From Polynucleobacter sp. MWH-UH2A (GTDB lineage: Bacteria; Pseudomonadota; Gammaproteobacteria; Burkholderiales; Burkholderiaceae): a stretch of 64,000 nucleotides of DNA. Positions 48,823 to 58,533 of the stretch are shown here, in pieces (the stretch's first letter is position 1; each line of letters starts with the position of its first letter). Made by a program: the position numbers and the translations under genes. The notes beneath the pieces were generated by a model that worked only from the letters and a program-made list of their open reading frames with translations, was not told the origin of the DNA and did not search any database. The stretch is taken from positions 1,054,001 through 1,118,000 of the forward strand of contig NZ_CP061321.1 in assembly GCF_018687195.1 (NCBI RefSeq), given 5' to 3'.

Positions 48823-49572
48823 ATGAACCTTGATAAAGCCCATTTGCTACGCTGGATTCTGGTGGAAACTAGCCACCCCGGCAATGTGGGGTCAGCTGCC
48901 AGAGCCATGAAAACAATGGGCTTTGATGATTTGCGCTTGATCAGACCCAAAATTCAGGGAATTGGTAACGAAGCCGAGGCAATTGCCCTTGCCAGCGGTG
49001 CAGCCAACCTGCTTGAGTTAGCAACTGAACATGAATCACTTGACCAAGCCGTCCAAGGCTACTCATTAGTATTGGGCCTCACCAGCAGAGATCGAGAATT
49101 TGGCCCGCCTGCTCTTGACTGGCAATCTGCACTAGAGCTAATTGCCGAAAATGCTCAAAATCAATCAAAAACCGCTTTGGTATTTGGTCCAGAAAGAACG
49201 GGCCTAGAAAATCACCATCTATCTTTATGTACCCATCGGGTATGGCTTGATGCCAACCCAGACTACCCCTCTCTGAATCTTGCCCAAGCCCTAATGGCTT
49301 GCGCCTATACCCTTCGGCAAACACTGCAAAACAATGCCTCAGGTGACACCTCTAAAAATCGAGATTCCACCCTCGATTTAGCTGACCCAGCCGCCATCAC
49401 TGCGATGCTTGAGCATTGGCGATCGGGGCTTGAAGCAATTGGCTATTTGGATCCATCTAATCCCAAAAAACTGATGCCCAGACTGGAAGCGCTATTTGCC
49501 CGCAGCAGACTACGAAAAGAGGAAATTGATCTTTTACGGGGTATCGCAAAACAGATGCTCCTGAGAAAATAA
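48823..49572 (+). CDS. trmJ: tRNA (cytidine/uridine-2'-O-)-methyltransferase TrmJ
   Basis: 249-residue SPOUT-family enzyme that 2'-O-methylates position 32 of tRNAs. N-terminal VETSHPGNVGSAARAMKTMG and the knot motif GPERTGL with NPDYPSLNLAQA. The C-terminal helical part of TrmJ is present (about 180-249). 23 nt before cysE on the same strand. Confidence 0.93.
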   Translation: MNLDKAHLLRWILVETSHPGNVGSAARAMKTMGFDDLRLIRPKIQGIGNEAEAIALASGAANLLELATEHESLDQAVQGYSLVLGLTSRDREFGPPALDWQSALELIAENAQNQSKTALVFGPERTGLENHHLSLCTHRVWLDANPDYPSLNLAQALMACAYTLRQTLQNNASGDTSKNRDSTLDLADPAAITAMLEHWRSGLEAIGYLDPSNPKKLMPRLEALFARSRLRKEEIDLLRGIAKQMLLRK

Positions 49573-49595
49573 TCTAGCCCCGTTAAAATCAAGCC

Positions 49596-50354
49596 ATGTT
49601 TAATTCACTATTCGACCAAGTTGACTCCATCATTGTCCGAGATCCGGCTGCAAGAAACCGTCTCGAGGTGATTACCTGCTATCCGGGTTTACATGCCGTC
49701 TGGTTGCATCGCATCTCCCATTTTTTTTGGAATCTTGGCTTAAAGTGGATCGCACGATTTCTGTCGATGTTTTCCAGATTAATTACCGGCATTGAAATTC
49801 ATCCTGGTGCAAAGATTGGTCGTCGCGTATTTTTAGATCACGGCCTAGGAATTGTGATTGGCGAAACCACCGAAATTGGCGATGACTGCACCATCTATCA
49901 AGGGGTTACTTTAGGGGGCACCTCTTTATATAAAGGCGTTAAACGTCACCCAACATTAGGTAAAGGTGTTGTTGTCAGCGCAGGAGCAAAGGTGCTGGGT
50001 GGCTTCACCGTTGGAGATGGCGCACGCATTGGATCAAATGCAGTTGTTCTGAAAGAAATTCTGCCCGGCGCTACTGCTGTCGGCATACCTGCACGCGTTC
50101 TACACCCTGACTTGCCACAAAGCACAGATAGCAAAACGAAAGAATATTTTTCGGCTTATGGCGTTACGCCCAATGTCGATGACCCTGTATCTATGGCGCT
50201 CAAAGGGTTAATCGATGCAACGATCCAACAAGAGGCGAAGATTGCTCAACTAGAAAAAGCGCTCGCTAAACTCAGTAATACCCCCGCTGAAGTCGGCACT
50301 GTCACCGATACAAAACGCGATCTTGGCGCCATTAAGGAATGGCTTAAAGAGTAA
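49596..50354 (+). CDS. cysE: Serine O-acetyltransferase
   Basis: 252-residue left-handed beta-helix acetyltransferase making O-acetylserine for cysteine. The N-terminal helical domain is short and the hexapeptide repeats span about 66-170, with HPGAKIG, DHGLGIVIGE and GARIGSNAVVL. Length is between the long and short SAT forms. Convergent with the FKBP gene with no gap (stop at 50354). Confidence 0.94.
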   Translation: MFNSLFDQVDSIIVRDPAARNRLEVITCYPGLHAVWLHRISHFFWNLGLKWIARFLSMFSRLITGIEIHPGAKIGRRVFLDHGLGIVIGETTEIGDDCTIYQGVTLGGTSLYKGVKRHPTLGKGVVVSAGAKVLGGFTVGDGARIGSNAVVLKEILPGATAVGIPARVLHPDLPQSTDSKTKEYFSAYGVTPNVDDPVSMALKGLIDATIQQEAKIAQLEKALAKLSNTPAEVGTVTDTKRDLGAIKEWLKE

Positions 50355-50978
50355 TTAGTGAAGCGTTCTTGAGGCATGACCTTGAAGACCGAGAGCTTTC
50401 TCTAAAAACTCTTCCTCATCATCTTCAGCGTCATTTGGCATACCAAATGTGAAATTCTCGCCCCCTTCTGGATGACGATTTTCAATCTCATCTTCAGTAG
50501 CAGCTCGAACATCCTCAACCCGAACCCAAAAGCGTAACGCCATTCCAGCTAATGGATGATTACCATCTAAAACCACTTGATTATCGGCAACATCCGTTAC
50601 CGTATAAATCAACGGTTCCGCTTCAGCATCTTCATCCTCTTCTGCGCCGGCTTCTTGCGTGGCATCATCAGACTCCGCATCCACCTCTGGAACACCCTCA
50701 AACTGCATCCCCACTTCTAGAGGCTCAGGAAAACGAGCACGCGGTTCAATTTTGAGCAACTCTGGATCATACTCACCAAACGCCTCGTTCGGCTCCAGCT
50801 GAATTGTGGCTTCATAGCCAATATCCTGACCGTCGAGCAATGCCTCAATTTTCGGGAAAGTCCCCTCATAACCTCCATGCAGATAGACCATTGGTGAATC
50901 TGGCTCTTCAATCACATTATTTTGTGCATCGGTGAGCTTATATCGAAGGGATACGATCGTATTCTTTTGAATCTTCAT
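50355..50978 (-). CDS. FKBP-type peptidyl-prolyl isomerase, SlyD-like
   Basis: About 207 residues. The N-terminal FKBP half has VSLRYKLTDAQNNVIEE and EAFGEYDPELL; the insert is very acidic (EEDEDAEAEP, about 122-131), replacing the Met/His-rich tail of E. coli SlyD, and the end keeps GHASRTLH. I start at the ATG 50978 (MKIQKN); one at 50996 is in frame. Chaperone/isomerase role in the cytoplasm is from the family. Confidence 0.87.
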   Translation of the reverse strand: MKIQKNTIVSLRYKLTDAQNNVIEEPDSPMVYLHGGYEGTFPKIEALLDGQDIGYEATIQLEPNEAFGEYDPELLKIEPRARFPEPLEVGMQFEGVPEVDAESDDATQEAGAEEDEDAEAEPLIYTVTDVADNQVVLDGNHPLAGMALRFWVRVEDVRAATEDEIENRHPEGGENFTFGMPNDAEDDEEEFLEKALGLQGHASRTLH

Positions 50979-51074
50979 GCGCAATTTGTCGTACATTTAT
51001 TTTGAATGATTTACTGCTGCTTTACACTGACTTGTATTGCCAGCTATTTGGCCTTTAATTGATGAGTATTTTAC

Positions 51075-52295
51075 TTGAGCAAGCCCTATCAACCGCCCCT
51101 AGCCCCCAAAAACCTGCCTATTAGCGATCCATGGGCCCTATTTGGCGGAATTAGCCCCAAGCGCTTCATGCAGGACTACTGGCAAAAGAAACCGCTTTTG
51201 ATTAGAGGTGCAATACCGGCATTTTCAATGGCCTCTCAGAATGGTGGGCCTACTTTAGCAAGTCCGATTTCTTATGTGGAGTTGATTCAGCTTGCCAGCC
51301 AAGAAGAAGTCGAAAGCCGCTTGATCCAATCTCAACCATGGCGCTTTGAGCATGGACCCTTTCAAAAGAAAGCAATTCCGAGTCTTAAAAAATCAAGCTG
51401 GACGCTACTCTTGCAAGGCATGGAAGCGCATCACCCAGCTGCAGCAAATATTCTGTCTTGGTTTCGCTTTATACCGGATGCCCGTCTTGATGACCTCATG
51501 ATTAGCATTGCCGGCGTTGGTGGCGGCGTTGGACCACACTTCGATTCATATGATGTATTTTTAATTCAGATGGCTGGGCGCAGGCAGTGGCGAATCTCAG
51601 AGCAAAAGGATTTAAGCCTCAACCAAAAATTGCCTTTAAAGATTTTACAAAACTTTCAATGCAAGCAGGAATGGGTTTTAGAGCCAGGCGATATGCTTTA
51701 TCTGCCGCCTCATGTGGCCCACGACGGAGTTGCACTGGATGCCGGCTGCCAAACTTGGTCTGTTGGGTTTCGCTCGCCCAGCTTTAAGGAGTTACTGCAG
51801 GAGGGTCTATGGCGCCTTGCAGAGTCTCTTGAGAATATTCCAGAACTCGAGCAAAAGTTTGCCGATCCTAAACAGACTGCCACTACAAATGCGGAGCAAC
51901 TTCCCGCTGAGCTGATTAAACAGCTGAGCACTCAGCTACAAAAACTTAAGCTGCACCAAATAGATGCATTTCTCCCTGGGGTCACTGCTTACTTGTCCGA
52001 ACCTAAGCAGCAGGCTTTTTTTGATGGTCCTAGCAAACCTCTGAATCCAAACGCTTTTCTAAAAAAGCTGTCGCAAAAGCACCTAAAACCAAGCCCGCAA
52101 ACTCGAATCTTAAGCCTAGGAAAAACGGTCTATTGCAATGGTGAAGACGTCACTAGAGACCAAGCCCCTAAGGTGATTGCGGCGTGGAACACCCTTTCTG
52201 CTAATAAGCTTTTCAAAGCTTCCGTCATGAGCGATATTCAAGGCTCAAGCCTTTATGAAGCCTATCTTGCTGGGTGGCTGATTTTCGAGCAATAA
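51075..52295 (+). CDS. JmjC cupin ribosomal oxygenase (RoxA/YcfD-like)
   Basis: 406-residue Fe(II)/2-oxoglutarate oxygenase. A cupin/JmjC core has GPHFDSYDVF giving HxD and the distal His in PPHVAHDG, followed by a dimerisation and winged-helix region. E. coli YcfD (RoxA) hydroxylates Arg81 of ribosomal protein L16; this is the closest match by motif and length (373 in E. coli). The start appears to be TTG at 51075. Confidence 0.87.
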   Translation: MSKPYQPPLAPKNLPISDPWALFGGISPKRFMQDYWQKKPLLIRGAIPAFSMASQNGGPTLASPISYVELIQLASQEEVESRLIQSQPWRFEHGPFQKKAIPSLKKSSWTLLLQGMEAHHPAAANILSWFRFIPDARLDDLMISIAGVGGGVGPHFDSYDVFLIQMAGRRQWRISEQKDLSLNQKLPLKILQNFQCKQEWVLEPGDMLYLPPHVAHDGVALDAGCQTWSVGFRSPSFKELLQEGLWRLAESLENIPELEQKFADPKQTATTNAEQLPAELIKQLSTQLQKLKLHQIDAFLPGVTAYLSEPKQQAFFDGPSKPLNPNAFLKKLSQKHLKPSPQTRILSLGKTVYCNGEDVTRDQAPKVIAAWNTLSANKLFKASVMSDIQGSSLYEAYLAGWLIFEQ

Positions 52296-52360
52296 ATAAA
52301 GACGTGGCTATAATAATTACAGGAAAATACTTAGGGATTTGCCCTTGGTTTATCCAACAA

Positions 52361-52376
52361 CAATTATCGATAATTG
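52361..52376. promoter_or_regulatory. 16-bp palindrome before the small lipoprotein gene
   Basis: CAATTATC is followed directly by GATAATTG, a perfect palindrome in the AT-rich leader. A TATAAT (52309-52314) stands about 47 nt before it. Its binding protein is unknown; it might also be part of a transcript hairpin. Confidence 0.35.
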
Positions 52377-52406
52377 ATGTTTAATTTTTTTAAGAGGAAA
52401 TTACAA

Positions 52407-52592
52407 ATGAAGAAGTCACTCGTATTCGCTGCTATGTTAGCTATCGCTTTGGCCGCTTGCGGTAAAAAAGAAGAAGCAAAACCTGCTGAAGCTCCTGCTG
52501 CTGCTCCAGCCGCTCCTGCTGCTGAAGCTCCTGCTGCCGCTCCAGCTGCACCTGCTGCTCCAGCTGCACCTGCTGCTGACGCTAAGAAGTAA
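52407..52592 (+). CDS. Small Ala/Pro-rich lipoprotein (61 aa)
   Basis: Starts MKKSLVFAAMLAIALAACGKK, with lipobox LAAC at Cys18. The rest is a Lys/Glu linker and then repeats of Ala-Pro (APAAAPAAPAAEAP and similar), with Asp-Ala-Lys-Lys at the end. The AGAGGAA ribosome site before 52407 sets the start; an ATG at 52374 would give an unlikely leader. Such tails probably act as extended spacers in the periplasm. Function unknown. Confidence 0.75.
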   Translation: MKKSLVFAAMLAIALAACGKKEEAKPAEAPAAAPAAPAAEAPAAAPAAPAAPAAPAADAKK

Positions 52593-52606
52593 TCTTCTTC
52601 ATGAAG

Positions 52607-52634
52607 AAAAAAGCCGCTCTAGGGCGGCTTTTTT
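52607..52634. terminator. Intrinsic terminator after the small lipoprotein
   Basis: Stem of A-run plus GCCGC (52607-52617) with GCGGC plus T-run (52624-52634), loop TCTAGG. It separates the gene from convergent bamC. Confidence 0.88.
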
Positions 52635-52670
52635 ATTGTCTAAATTATGTGCTTGTTTAGTAATTTGTAA

Positions 52671-53819
52671 TTACTTGGTTAGCTGATCAGTCAAGATCGT
52701 TAGCAACTGTAAACCAGCCGGAGTATTTTCAGGCTTGCCATCGGCATCTTGAACATACACATTCGCAGAATTTTCACCGGTACTCTTAACCACAACTTGA
52801 TATTTCTTCGCCTGTAGTTTTGAATCATCTTTGCTACTAAAGAGATTGCTAAAGAAGCCTTTCGAGTCGCCCACATCCTTCGCATTGACGTAGCGCACAA
52901 AATAAACGCCTGCAGAACGATTGCGATCTTCCACGGTAAAGTTCGATCGATCAAGCGCCAAGCCTACATCCCTCCAAGAGCGATCAAAACCAGCGCTGAG
53001 CTCAATATGGGCTTTATTGCCACCCTCTTCAATGAACTTCGCCTTAGGTGTCTTTGGCCCTAAAGGTGTTGCAACCATGGCTTTTGCCTGCTCTTGAGTC
53101 ATGCCCAGACGTTCCATCAAGCGCGCCAAGAAAACAGCCTCAAGCTCAGGATCATTTGGACGTGGCGTCCAAATGGTTGAGAGACAGGCACCAGTTGAAT
53201 CGGTTGTACATTTCTCAATAGCGCCGCGCTGAGTAATATAAATCTCGGTTTCACCGGGCTTAGTTACTTCTAGACGCGTCTTATATTTATCACGCTCGCC
53301 AGTGTCGTAAATAGAATCCCCAAACACACCAAGTACATTAGTACGAATCCAGTCTTGTGCAATCTTGGCTCGGTTCTCTGCCCAATCGGTTTCCATGATT
53401 CCAGTGGAAGGTGAATCTACTACCAATAAGAATCCATTTTCTTGCCAAAAATCTTTTACCTGTGGATACAGCTCTGCAGCAGGCTTCTCAACTACCAACC
53501 AGCGGCGCTCTCCATCTTTAGCAATACGCATACCCGGAATACCCGTCATGACATTGCTACGCATTTGTGCGGATTTCTTAACGGCAGCGTTGTACTCAGA
53601 CATAGTTGCTGTGCCATCCTGAACAATGTAACGGCGATCCGCTTGGGCGGTGATCAAATCAGGAGGGTAAGACAAATTAGGCCCACGAACTGCTCCTGAA
53701 CTCTTATAGTCAACAGTATCATTGCTGGTGACTGACTTACAGGAACTCAAGACCAATGCTACTGCAAGCATAGTCAAAATGGACGCCACTAAGCGCGACA
53801 AGGAAAACACATTCTTCAT
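52671..53819 (-). CDS. bamC: Outer-membrane assembly lipoprotein BamC
   Basis: 382-residue lipoprotein of the BAM complex that inserts beta-barrels. Signal peptide with lipobox SSC (Cys27, in VLSSCKS). The N-terminal linker contains [10 protein letters not shown], followed by two helix-grip domains. It starts within the dapA stop (ATGA), the order conserved from E. coli, where bamC (nlpB) follows dapA. Confidence 0.93.
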   Translation of the reverse strand: MKNVFSLSRLVASILTMLAVALVLSSCKSVTSNDTVDYKSSGAVRGPNLSYPPDLITAQADRRYIVQDGTATMSEYNAAVKKSAQMRSNVMTGIPGMRIAKDGERRWLVVEKPAAELYPQVKDFWQENGFLLVVDSPSTGIMETDWAENRAKIAQDWIRTNVLGVFGDSIYDTGERDKYKTRLEVTKPGETEIYITQRGAIEKCTTDSTGACLSTIWTPRPNDPELEAVFLARLMERLGMTQEQAKAMVATPLGPKTPKAKFIEEGGNKAHIELSAGFDRSWRDVGLALDRSNFTVEDRNRSAGVYFVRYVNAKDVGDSKGFFSNLFSSKDDSKLQAKKYQVVVKSTGENSANVYVQDADGKPENTPAGLQLLTILTDQLTK

Positions 53820-54739
53820 AGTAAATTGGCCTGTTTTAATGCCGCCTTCAAAGGCTCTCTTAATGCGTTACTTAGGGGGGTTAAAGGCAAACGAATGCCT
53901 GCGGTAATCTTGCCCATTTCATGAAGCGCCCATTTCACCGGAATTGGATTTGCTTCAGTGAACATGGCTTTATGAACAGCGATTAATTGATACTGAATTT
54001 CGCGGGTACGCTTCACATCATCGGACATAGCAGCCACGCAGAGTTCATGCATCAGGCGAGGCGCTACGTTTGCAGTAACGGAAATATTTCCTTTTCCACC
54101 CATCAACATCAACATAGCCGCAGTTAAATCATCGCCAGAAAATACAGAAAAATCACTGTGGCCAGCACGCTTGAGATCCGCAATCAATAAGGTTCCCCGC
54201 TCTAAGCTACCAGTTGCATCCTTAATGCCAATAATGCCTGGTACACCAGCCAAGCGAACCACGGTATCGCCAGCCAAGTCTGCTACGGTACGACCAGGAA
54301 CGTTGTACAAAATCACTGGGAGATCAACAGACTCTGCAATTTTTTTAAAGTGGGCATACATACCCTCTTGAGTTGGCTTGTTGTAGTATGGAACCACTTG
54401 TAGGCTTGCATCTGCGCCCACTTTTTTCGCAAACTCAGTAAGCTCTATTGCTTCTGCAGTGGAATTGCCGCCCGTACCTGCAATCACTGGAATACGGCCA
54501 GCAATGTGCTCAACAGTCACACGAATTAACTCGCAATGCTCTTCAACAGAAACTGTAGGGGATTCGCCACTGGTGCCGACAATCACAATGCCATCAGTGC
54601 CTTCGGCCACATGCCAATCCAATAATGATTTAAGTGCACCAAAATCAAGACTGCCATCCTCAAACATCGGCGTCACGATGGCAGGCATGCTGCCAGAAAT
54701 GGTCTTTTTGCTACCTTTGGATTGAGCTGTATTTGTCAC
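53816..54739 (-). CDS. dapA: 4-hydroxy-tetrahydrodipicolinate synthase
   Basis: TIM-barrel lyase for lysine and peptidoglycan precursors, condensing pyruvate and aspartate semialdehyde. It has MPAIVTPM at the start, the catalytic [10 protein letters not shown] tyrosine and the Schiff-base lysine in [11 protein letters not shown] propose a GTG start at 54739 giving about 307 residues ([12 protein letters not shown]); the open frame continues upstream to 54820 but that would overlap the methyltransferase gene. The end overlaps bamC by four bases. Confidence 0.93.
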   Translation of the reverse strand: MTNTAQSKGSKKTISGSMPAIVTPMFEDGSLDFGALKSLLDWHVAEGTDGIVIVGTSGESPTVSVEEHCELIRVTVEHIAGRIPVIAGTGGNSTAEAIELTEFAKKVGADASLQVVPYYNKPTQEGMYAHFKKIAESVDLPVILYNVPGRTVADLAGDTVVRLAGVPGIIGIKDATGSLERGTLLIADLKRAGHSDFSVFSGDDLTAAMLMLMGGKGNISVTANVAPRLMHELCVAAMSDDVKRTREIQYQLIAVHKAMFTEANPIPVKWALHEMGKITAGIRLPLTPLSNALREPLKAALKQANLL

Positions 54740-54798
54740 CGAATGTACACCGATTTTTAGCTGTCTTAACCTTGAAATTGTAACGGAATGCGCGCTTT

Positions 54799-55308
54799 TT
54801 ACCCTTCTTTTACAGCACAAAGGCGTTGAACCATGGCTGGTTTAGGCTCATCTTGGTAAATATCCTCGTAGGCAAGGACTTTCAGACCATGGCCTTGAGC
54901 TAAGTCCAGCAATTCCCCTGTTTTTAAAAGGAAATTTGGGTTGGAGGGTCTGCCAAATTGCTCGTTCCCCTGCGCAAAGGTTTCATAGATCAAAACCCCT
55001 TTTTTCTCCAACATTTCTGGCAGACGCTCTAAGTGGGGCCTATAGAGATAGTTTGTCACCACAATGCCACTAAATTTGCTCTCCGCCAAAGGCCAAACTT
55101 CCTCTTCTAAATTGAGTGCTTTTGAGCAAATCAAGGAGTTATTGCTTTTCTCAATTTGATGAATATCTTGATCAACAGCCAAAACCGCATAACCCATTTG
55201 GGCCAACAGAAAACTATGTCGCCCTCTTCCACAGGCTAAATCTAAAACGGTACCCGTTTTAGGAATCTGAGAAGCAAAACGCCTCACCCAAGGTGAAGCG
55301 CTCTCCAT
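54799..55308 (-). CDS. Class I SAM-dependent methyltransferase
   Basis: About 169 residues with the SAM-binding motif [14 protein letters not shown] and acidic VDQD for the ribose hydroxyls. It resembles TehB-like small methyltransferases. I take the ATG at 55308, which avoids overlap with trpS; one at 55368 would overlap trpS. The substrate is unknown. It lies between trpS and dapA on the same strand. Confidence 0.82.
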   Translation of the reverse strand: MESASPWVRRFASQIPKTGTVLDLACGRGRHSFLLAQMGYAVLAVDQDIHQIEKSNNSLICSKALNLEEEVWPLAESKFSGIVVTNYLYRPHLERLPEMLEKKGVLIYETFAQGNEQFGRPSNPNFLLKTGELLDLAQGHGLKVLAYEDIYQDEPKPAMVQRLCAVKEG

Positions 55309-55339
55309 TGATACATGGGTGGTTGTCAAAATATATTCT

Positions 55340-56542
55340 TTAGTCGTATGCCAGCCCCATGGCTTCACGCACTTCCCTCATGGTTTCTTGTGCAACTTTG
55401 CGCGCCTTATCGCATCCATCAGCAATGATCGATCTAAGCAGGCTAGGATCATCCAAATACTTCTGGGCACGCTCAAACATTGGCTGTTGTTCTGCCAAAA
55501 TCGCATCGATAACGGGCTGCTTGCATTCTAAGCAGCCAATGCCTGCAGACTTACATCCTTTGTCAACCCACTGCTTGGTTTCTTCGTTGGAATAAACCGT
55601 ATGCAACTGCCATACCGGGCAACGGGCAGGATCACCTACGTCGGTTCTACGAACGCGCGCAGGATCAGTTGGCATAGTCCGAATCTTTTTAATCACATCT
55701 TCTGGTTGCTCGCGAACACTAATCGTATTGCCATAAGACTTAGACATTTTCTGGCCGTCAATGCCTGGCATACGGGATGCTGTTGTTAAGAGAGCCTGAG
55801 GTTCGGGAAGAATAATTTTCCGCGCGCCTTCCAAGAAACCAAAAAGTCTTTCACGATCGGCCATAGACAAACTTTGTGACTCTTGTAGCAACGCTTTTGC
55901 CTGCTCCAATGCCTCTTCATCGCCACGCTCTTGAAATGCAACGCGTAATTCTAAATACATTTTGGCGCGCTTACTACCTAACTTCTTAGTGGCTTCTAGC
56001 GCCTTTTCCTCAAAGCCAGGCTCACGACCATATAGATAGTTAAAGCGACGCGCTACTTCACGAGTCATTTCTACATGGGGAACCTGATCCTCACCCACTG
56101 GAACATGCTGCGCACGGTAAATTAAGATATCAGCCGCCTGAAGCAATGGATAGCCCAAGAATCCATATGTCTGCAGGTCTTTTTCTTTTAGTTTCTCTAT
56201 TTGATCTTTATAGGTTGGAACGCGCTCTAACCAACCCAAGGGCGTGCCCATAGAGAGCAGTAAAAACAACTCGGCATGCTCAGGCACCTTGCTCTGAATA
56301 AACAAAGTCGCCTGATTAGGGTCAACACCTGCCGCCAACCAATCAATCACCATATCCCATACAGATTGCTCGATGACTTCTGGAGATTCATAATGAGTGG
56401 TTAAAGCGTGCCAATCTGCAACAAAGAAAAAACAAGGATATTCAGATTGCAAGCGCACCCAATTTTTTAATACGCCGTGGTAATGCCCAAGGTGTAAATT
56501 ACCCGTAGGTCGCATACCAGAGAGAACACGTTCAGCAAACAT
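55340..56542 (-). CDS. trpS: Tryptophanyl-tRNA synthetase (long form)
   Basis: Class I synthetase of about 400 residues. HIGH-type GNLHLGHYHGV, WLAAGVDPNQATLFIQS and KMSKS motif KMSKSYGN. It is longer than the common 335-residue bacterial form and carries an insert near 230-260 and CKSAGIGCLECKQP near the C-terminus. Start at 56542 (MFAERVLSG); 56590 would overlap the PHP gene. Confidence 0.95.
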   Translation of the reverse strand: MFAERVLSGMRPTGNLHLGHYHGVLKNWVRLQSEYPCFFFVADWHALTTHYESPEVIEQSVWDMVIDWLAAGVDPNQATLFIQSKVPEHAELFLLLSMGTPLGWLERVPTYKDQIEKLKEKDLQTYGFLGYPLLQAADILIYRAQHVPVGEDQVPHVEMTREVARRFNYLYGREPGFEEKALEATKKLGSKRAKMYLELRVAFQERGDEEALEQAKALLQESQSLSMADRERLFGFLEGARKIILPEPQALLTTASRMPGIDGQKMSKSYGNTISVREQPEDVIKKIRTMPTDPARVRRTDVGDPARCPVWQLHTVYSNEETKQWVDKGCKSAGIGCLECKQPVIDAILAEQQPMFERAQKYLDDPSLLRSIIADGCDKARKVAQETMREVREAMGLAYD

Positions 56543-56571
56543 TGTTTTTCTTATCTTTAATGTGAAATGAA

Positions 56572-57420
56572 TTAATGAAACACTGACCAAACGGGGGTCA
56601 GATGATCAGGAAGATGTGGCAAAGTACCTAAGTCAATATGGCTTTCCCCTGGATCATGAAAGTCAGACCCTCGTGAGGCCAAGAAACCGTATTGTTGCGC
56701 AACTTTTCCGTAAGTGCTGTACTGGTCTGGGCTGTGACTACCGGTAATGACTTCAATCCCAAGTCCGCCAATATCCTTAAAGTGCTCGTACAGCTCGCTC
56801 ATCTGCAGCGCGCTCAAATTATAGCGACCAGGATGGGCAATGACTGCCACACCACCTGCAGATTTAATCCACGCAACCGCATCATCCAAAGATGCCCACT
56901 GGTGTGGAACAAACCCTCGCTTATTTTCTACTAAGTATTTTTTAAATACCTCTTCAGTATCGCGACAAACCCCCTGCTCCACTAGATATCGTGCAAAGTG
57001 TGTTCTAGAGATCAGTTCAGAATTCCCAGCAAAATGCAAAGCGCCTTCGTATGCCCCGGGTATACCAGCTTTTAACAGTTGCTCTGCCATCAACTTAGCG
57101 CGTTCACCACGTCCACCTCTAGTGCGACGCAAGCCTTCAATAATGCCCAGATGGTTTGCATCAATTCCTAATCCGACAATATGAATGGTTTGACCCGCCC
57201 AAGTGACTGAAATTTCCACCCCAGATACGTAATCAATGTTGAGTGCTTTTGCAGCATCACGGGCACGCTCTTGCCCGCCCAATTCATCATGATCGGTAAG
57301 CGCCCATAAATGAACCCCATTTTGCTTCGCGCGCTCTGCCAACGCTTCTGGCGTGAGAGTGCCATCAGACACCACAGAATGGCAATGTAAGTCGGCGTTT
57401 AGGGTGGAAAAGCTGCTCAT
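56572..57420 (-). CDS. PHP-domain phosphoesterase (YciV/RNase AM-like)
   Basis: 282-residue PHP phosphoesterase with the metal motifs DLHCHSVVSDG (about 10-20), TDHDE near 42 and FHDPGE near the end. The family includes E. coli YciV (RNase AM), a 5'-3' exoribonuclease maturing 5S/23S rRNA ends, and nucleotide 3',5'-bisphosphatases. Directly upstream of trpS, as in many betaproteobacteria. Confidence 0.88.
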   Translation of the reverse strand: MSSFSTLNADLHCHSVVSDGTLTPEALAERAKQNGVHLWALTDHDELGGQERARDAAKALNIDYVSGVEISVTWAGQTIHIVGLGIDANHLGIIEGLRRTRGGRGERAKLMAEQLLKAGIPGAYEGALHFAGNSELISRTHFARYLVEQGVCRDTEEVFKKYLVENKRGFVPHQWASLDDAVAWIKSAGGVAVIAHPGRYNLSALQMSELYEHFKDIGGLGIEVITGSHSPDQYSTYGKVAQQYGFLASRGSDFHDPGESHIDLGTLPHLPDHLTPVWSVFH

Positions 57421-57429
57421 ACTCCTATT

Positions 57430-58533
57430 TTAGGTCAAGCTTGTGTCAATGACACGGCGGGGAGCATCCAGGTAGTCACGAGACTGCATCTCAATCAAAC
57501 GGGAGACGGTTCTAGAGAATTCGGCAGTAATTTGACCTTCTGTATATAAATCTGGTGCCGGCACCTCAGCAGACATAATCAACTTGATTTTATGATCGTA
57601 TAAAACGTCAATTAACCAAATGAATCGACGGGCCTCATTGGTCATTTTCGGAGGCATATAAGGAACCCCAGACAAAATCACCGTATGAAATTGGTTGGCG
57701 ATTTCCAAATAATCATTTTGCGATCGCGGGCCGCAACAGAGCGTCTGAAAATCAAACCACACCACACCGTCAGCCATATGCAATGGTCGTAATTCGCGAG
57801 ACTCAATGTTCAAAACGGGATTGCGCGCTTCTTTTTGATTACCAATCAAGGTTTGAAACATTTTCCCCAAGGTAGCTTGAGTTTCTGCGTTGACCGGGGT
57901 CAGATAAGCTTCCACTTGCGCCATTTGTACGCGACGATAATCATTTCCCGCATCGACATTTAAAACATCGAGTTTTTCTTCTAGCAACTTAATTGCGGGA
58001 AGTAAACGATCTCGATGCAAGCCATTGGGATAGAGCTGGTCAGGACGGTAATTAGAGGTCATAACAAACTGCACTCGATCCATAAATAGAGCATTGAGTA
58101 ATCGATACAGAATCATGGCATCAGCGATGTCATTGATATGAAACTCATCGAAGCAAATCAGGCGATAACGATTGGCAATTCGCTTGGAAAGCTCATCCAA
58201 GGGGTCCGCTAAGCCTGAAAGTTCATGCAACTCCCGATGCACTTCTCGCATGAATTCATGGAAATGTATGCGAATCTTTTTTTCTAATGGGGAAGCAGCA
58301 TAAAAGCAGTCCATCAAGAATGACTTGCCGCGACCTACGCCACCCCAAAGATACAAACCCCTTGGCAGGGTTGGTTTAAATAATTTTTTCTTGAGATTGT
58401 TGCTGCGGATTTCCTTATAGGCAATCCACTCATCTTCACATTTTTGTAAACGCTCAACAGCATGAAGCTGCGCGGGATCACTTTGATACCCGCGCGTCTT
58501 TAACTCTTGCTGGTAATACTCAATGGTTTTCAA
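57430..58533 (-). CDS. zapE: Cell division ATPase ZapE
   Basis: 367-residue AFG1-type ATPase. Walker A GGVGRGKS (about 64-71), Walker B LICFDEFHINDIADA and sensor region FVMTSNY. ZapE binds FtsZ and destabilises Z-rings in E. coli. It follows lpdA with no intergenic base, so it may be transcribed with the odhA-odhB-lpdA operon. Confidence 0.93.
   Translation of the reverse strand: MKTIEYYQQELKTRGYQSDPAQLHAVERLQKCEDEWIAYKEIRSNNLKKKLFKPTLPRGLYLWGGVGRGKSFLMDCFYAASPLEKKIRIHFHEFMREVHRELHELSGLADPLDELSKRIANRYRLICFDEFHINDIADAMILYRLLNALFMDRVQFVMTSNYRPDQLYPNGLHRDRLLPAIKLLEEKLDVLNVDAGNDYRRVQMAQVEAYLTPVNAETQATLGKMFQTLIGNQKEARNPVLNIESRELRPLHMADGVVWFDFQTLCCGPRSQNDYLEIANQFHTVILSGVPYMPPKMTNEARRFIWLIDVLYDHKIKLIMSAEVPAPDLYTEGQITAEFSRTVSRLIEMQSRDYLDAPRRVIDTSLT

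Noticed and set aside
52440..52590. Tandem-repeat array resembling a CRISPR or satellite
   Set aside because: The repetition is codon-level Ala/Pro coding inside the lipoprotein gene, without spacers.
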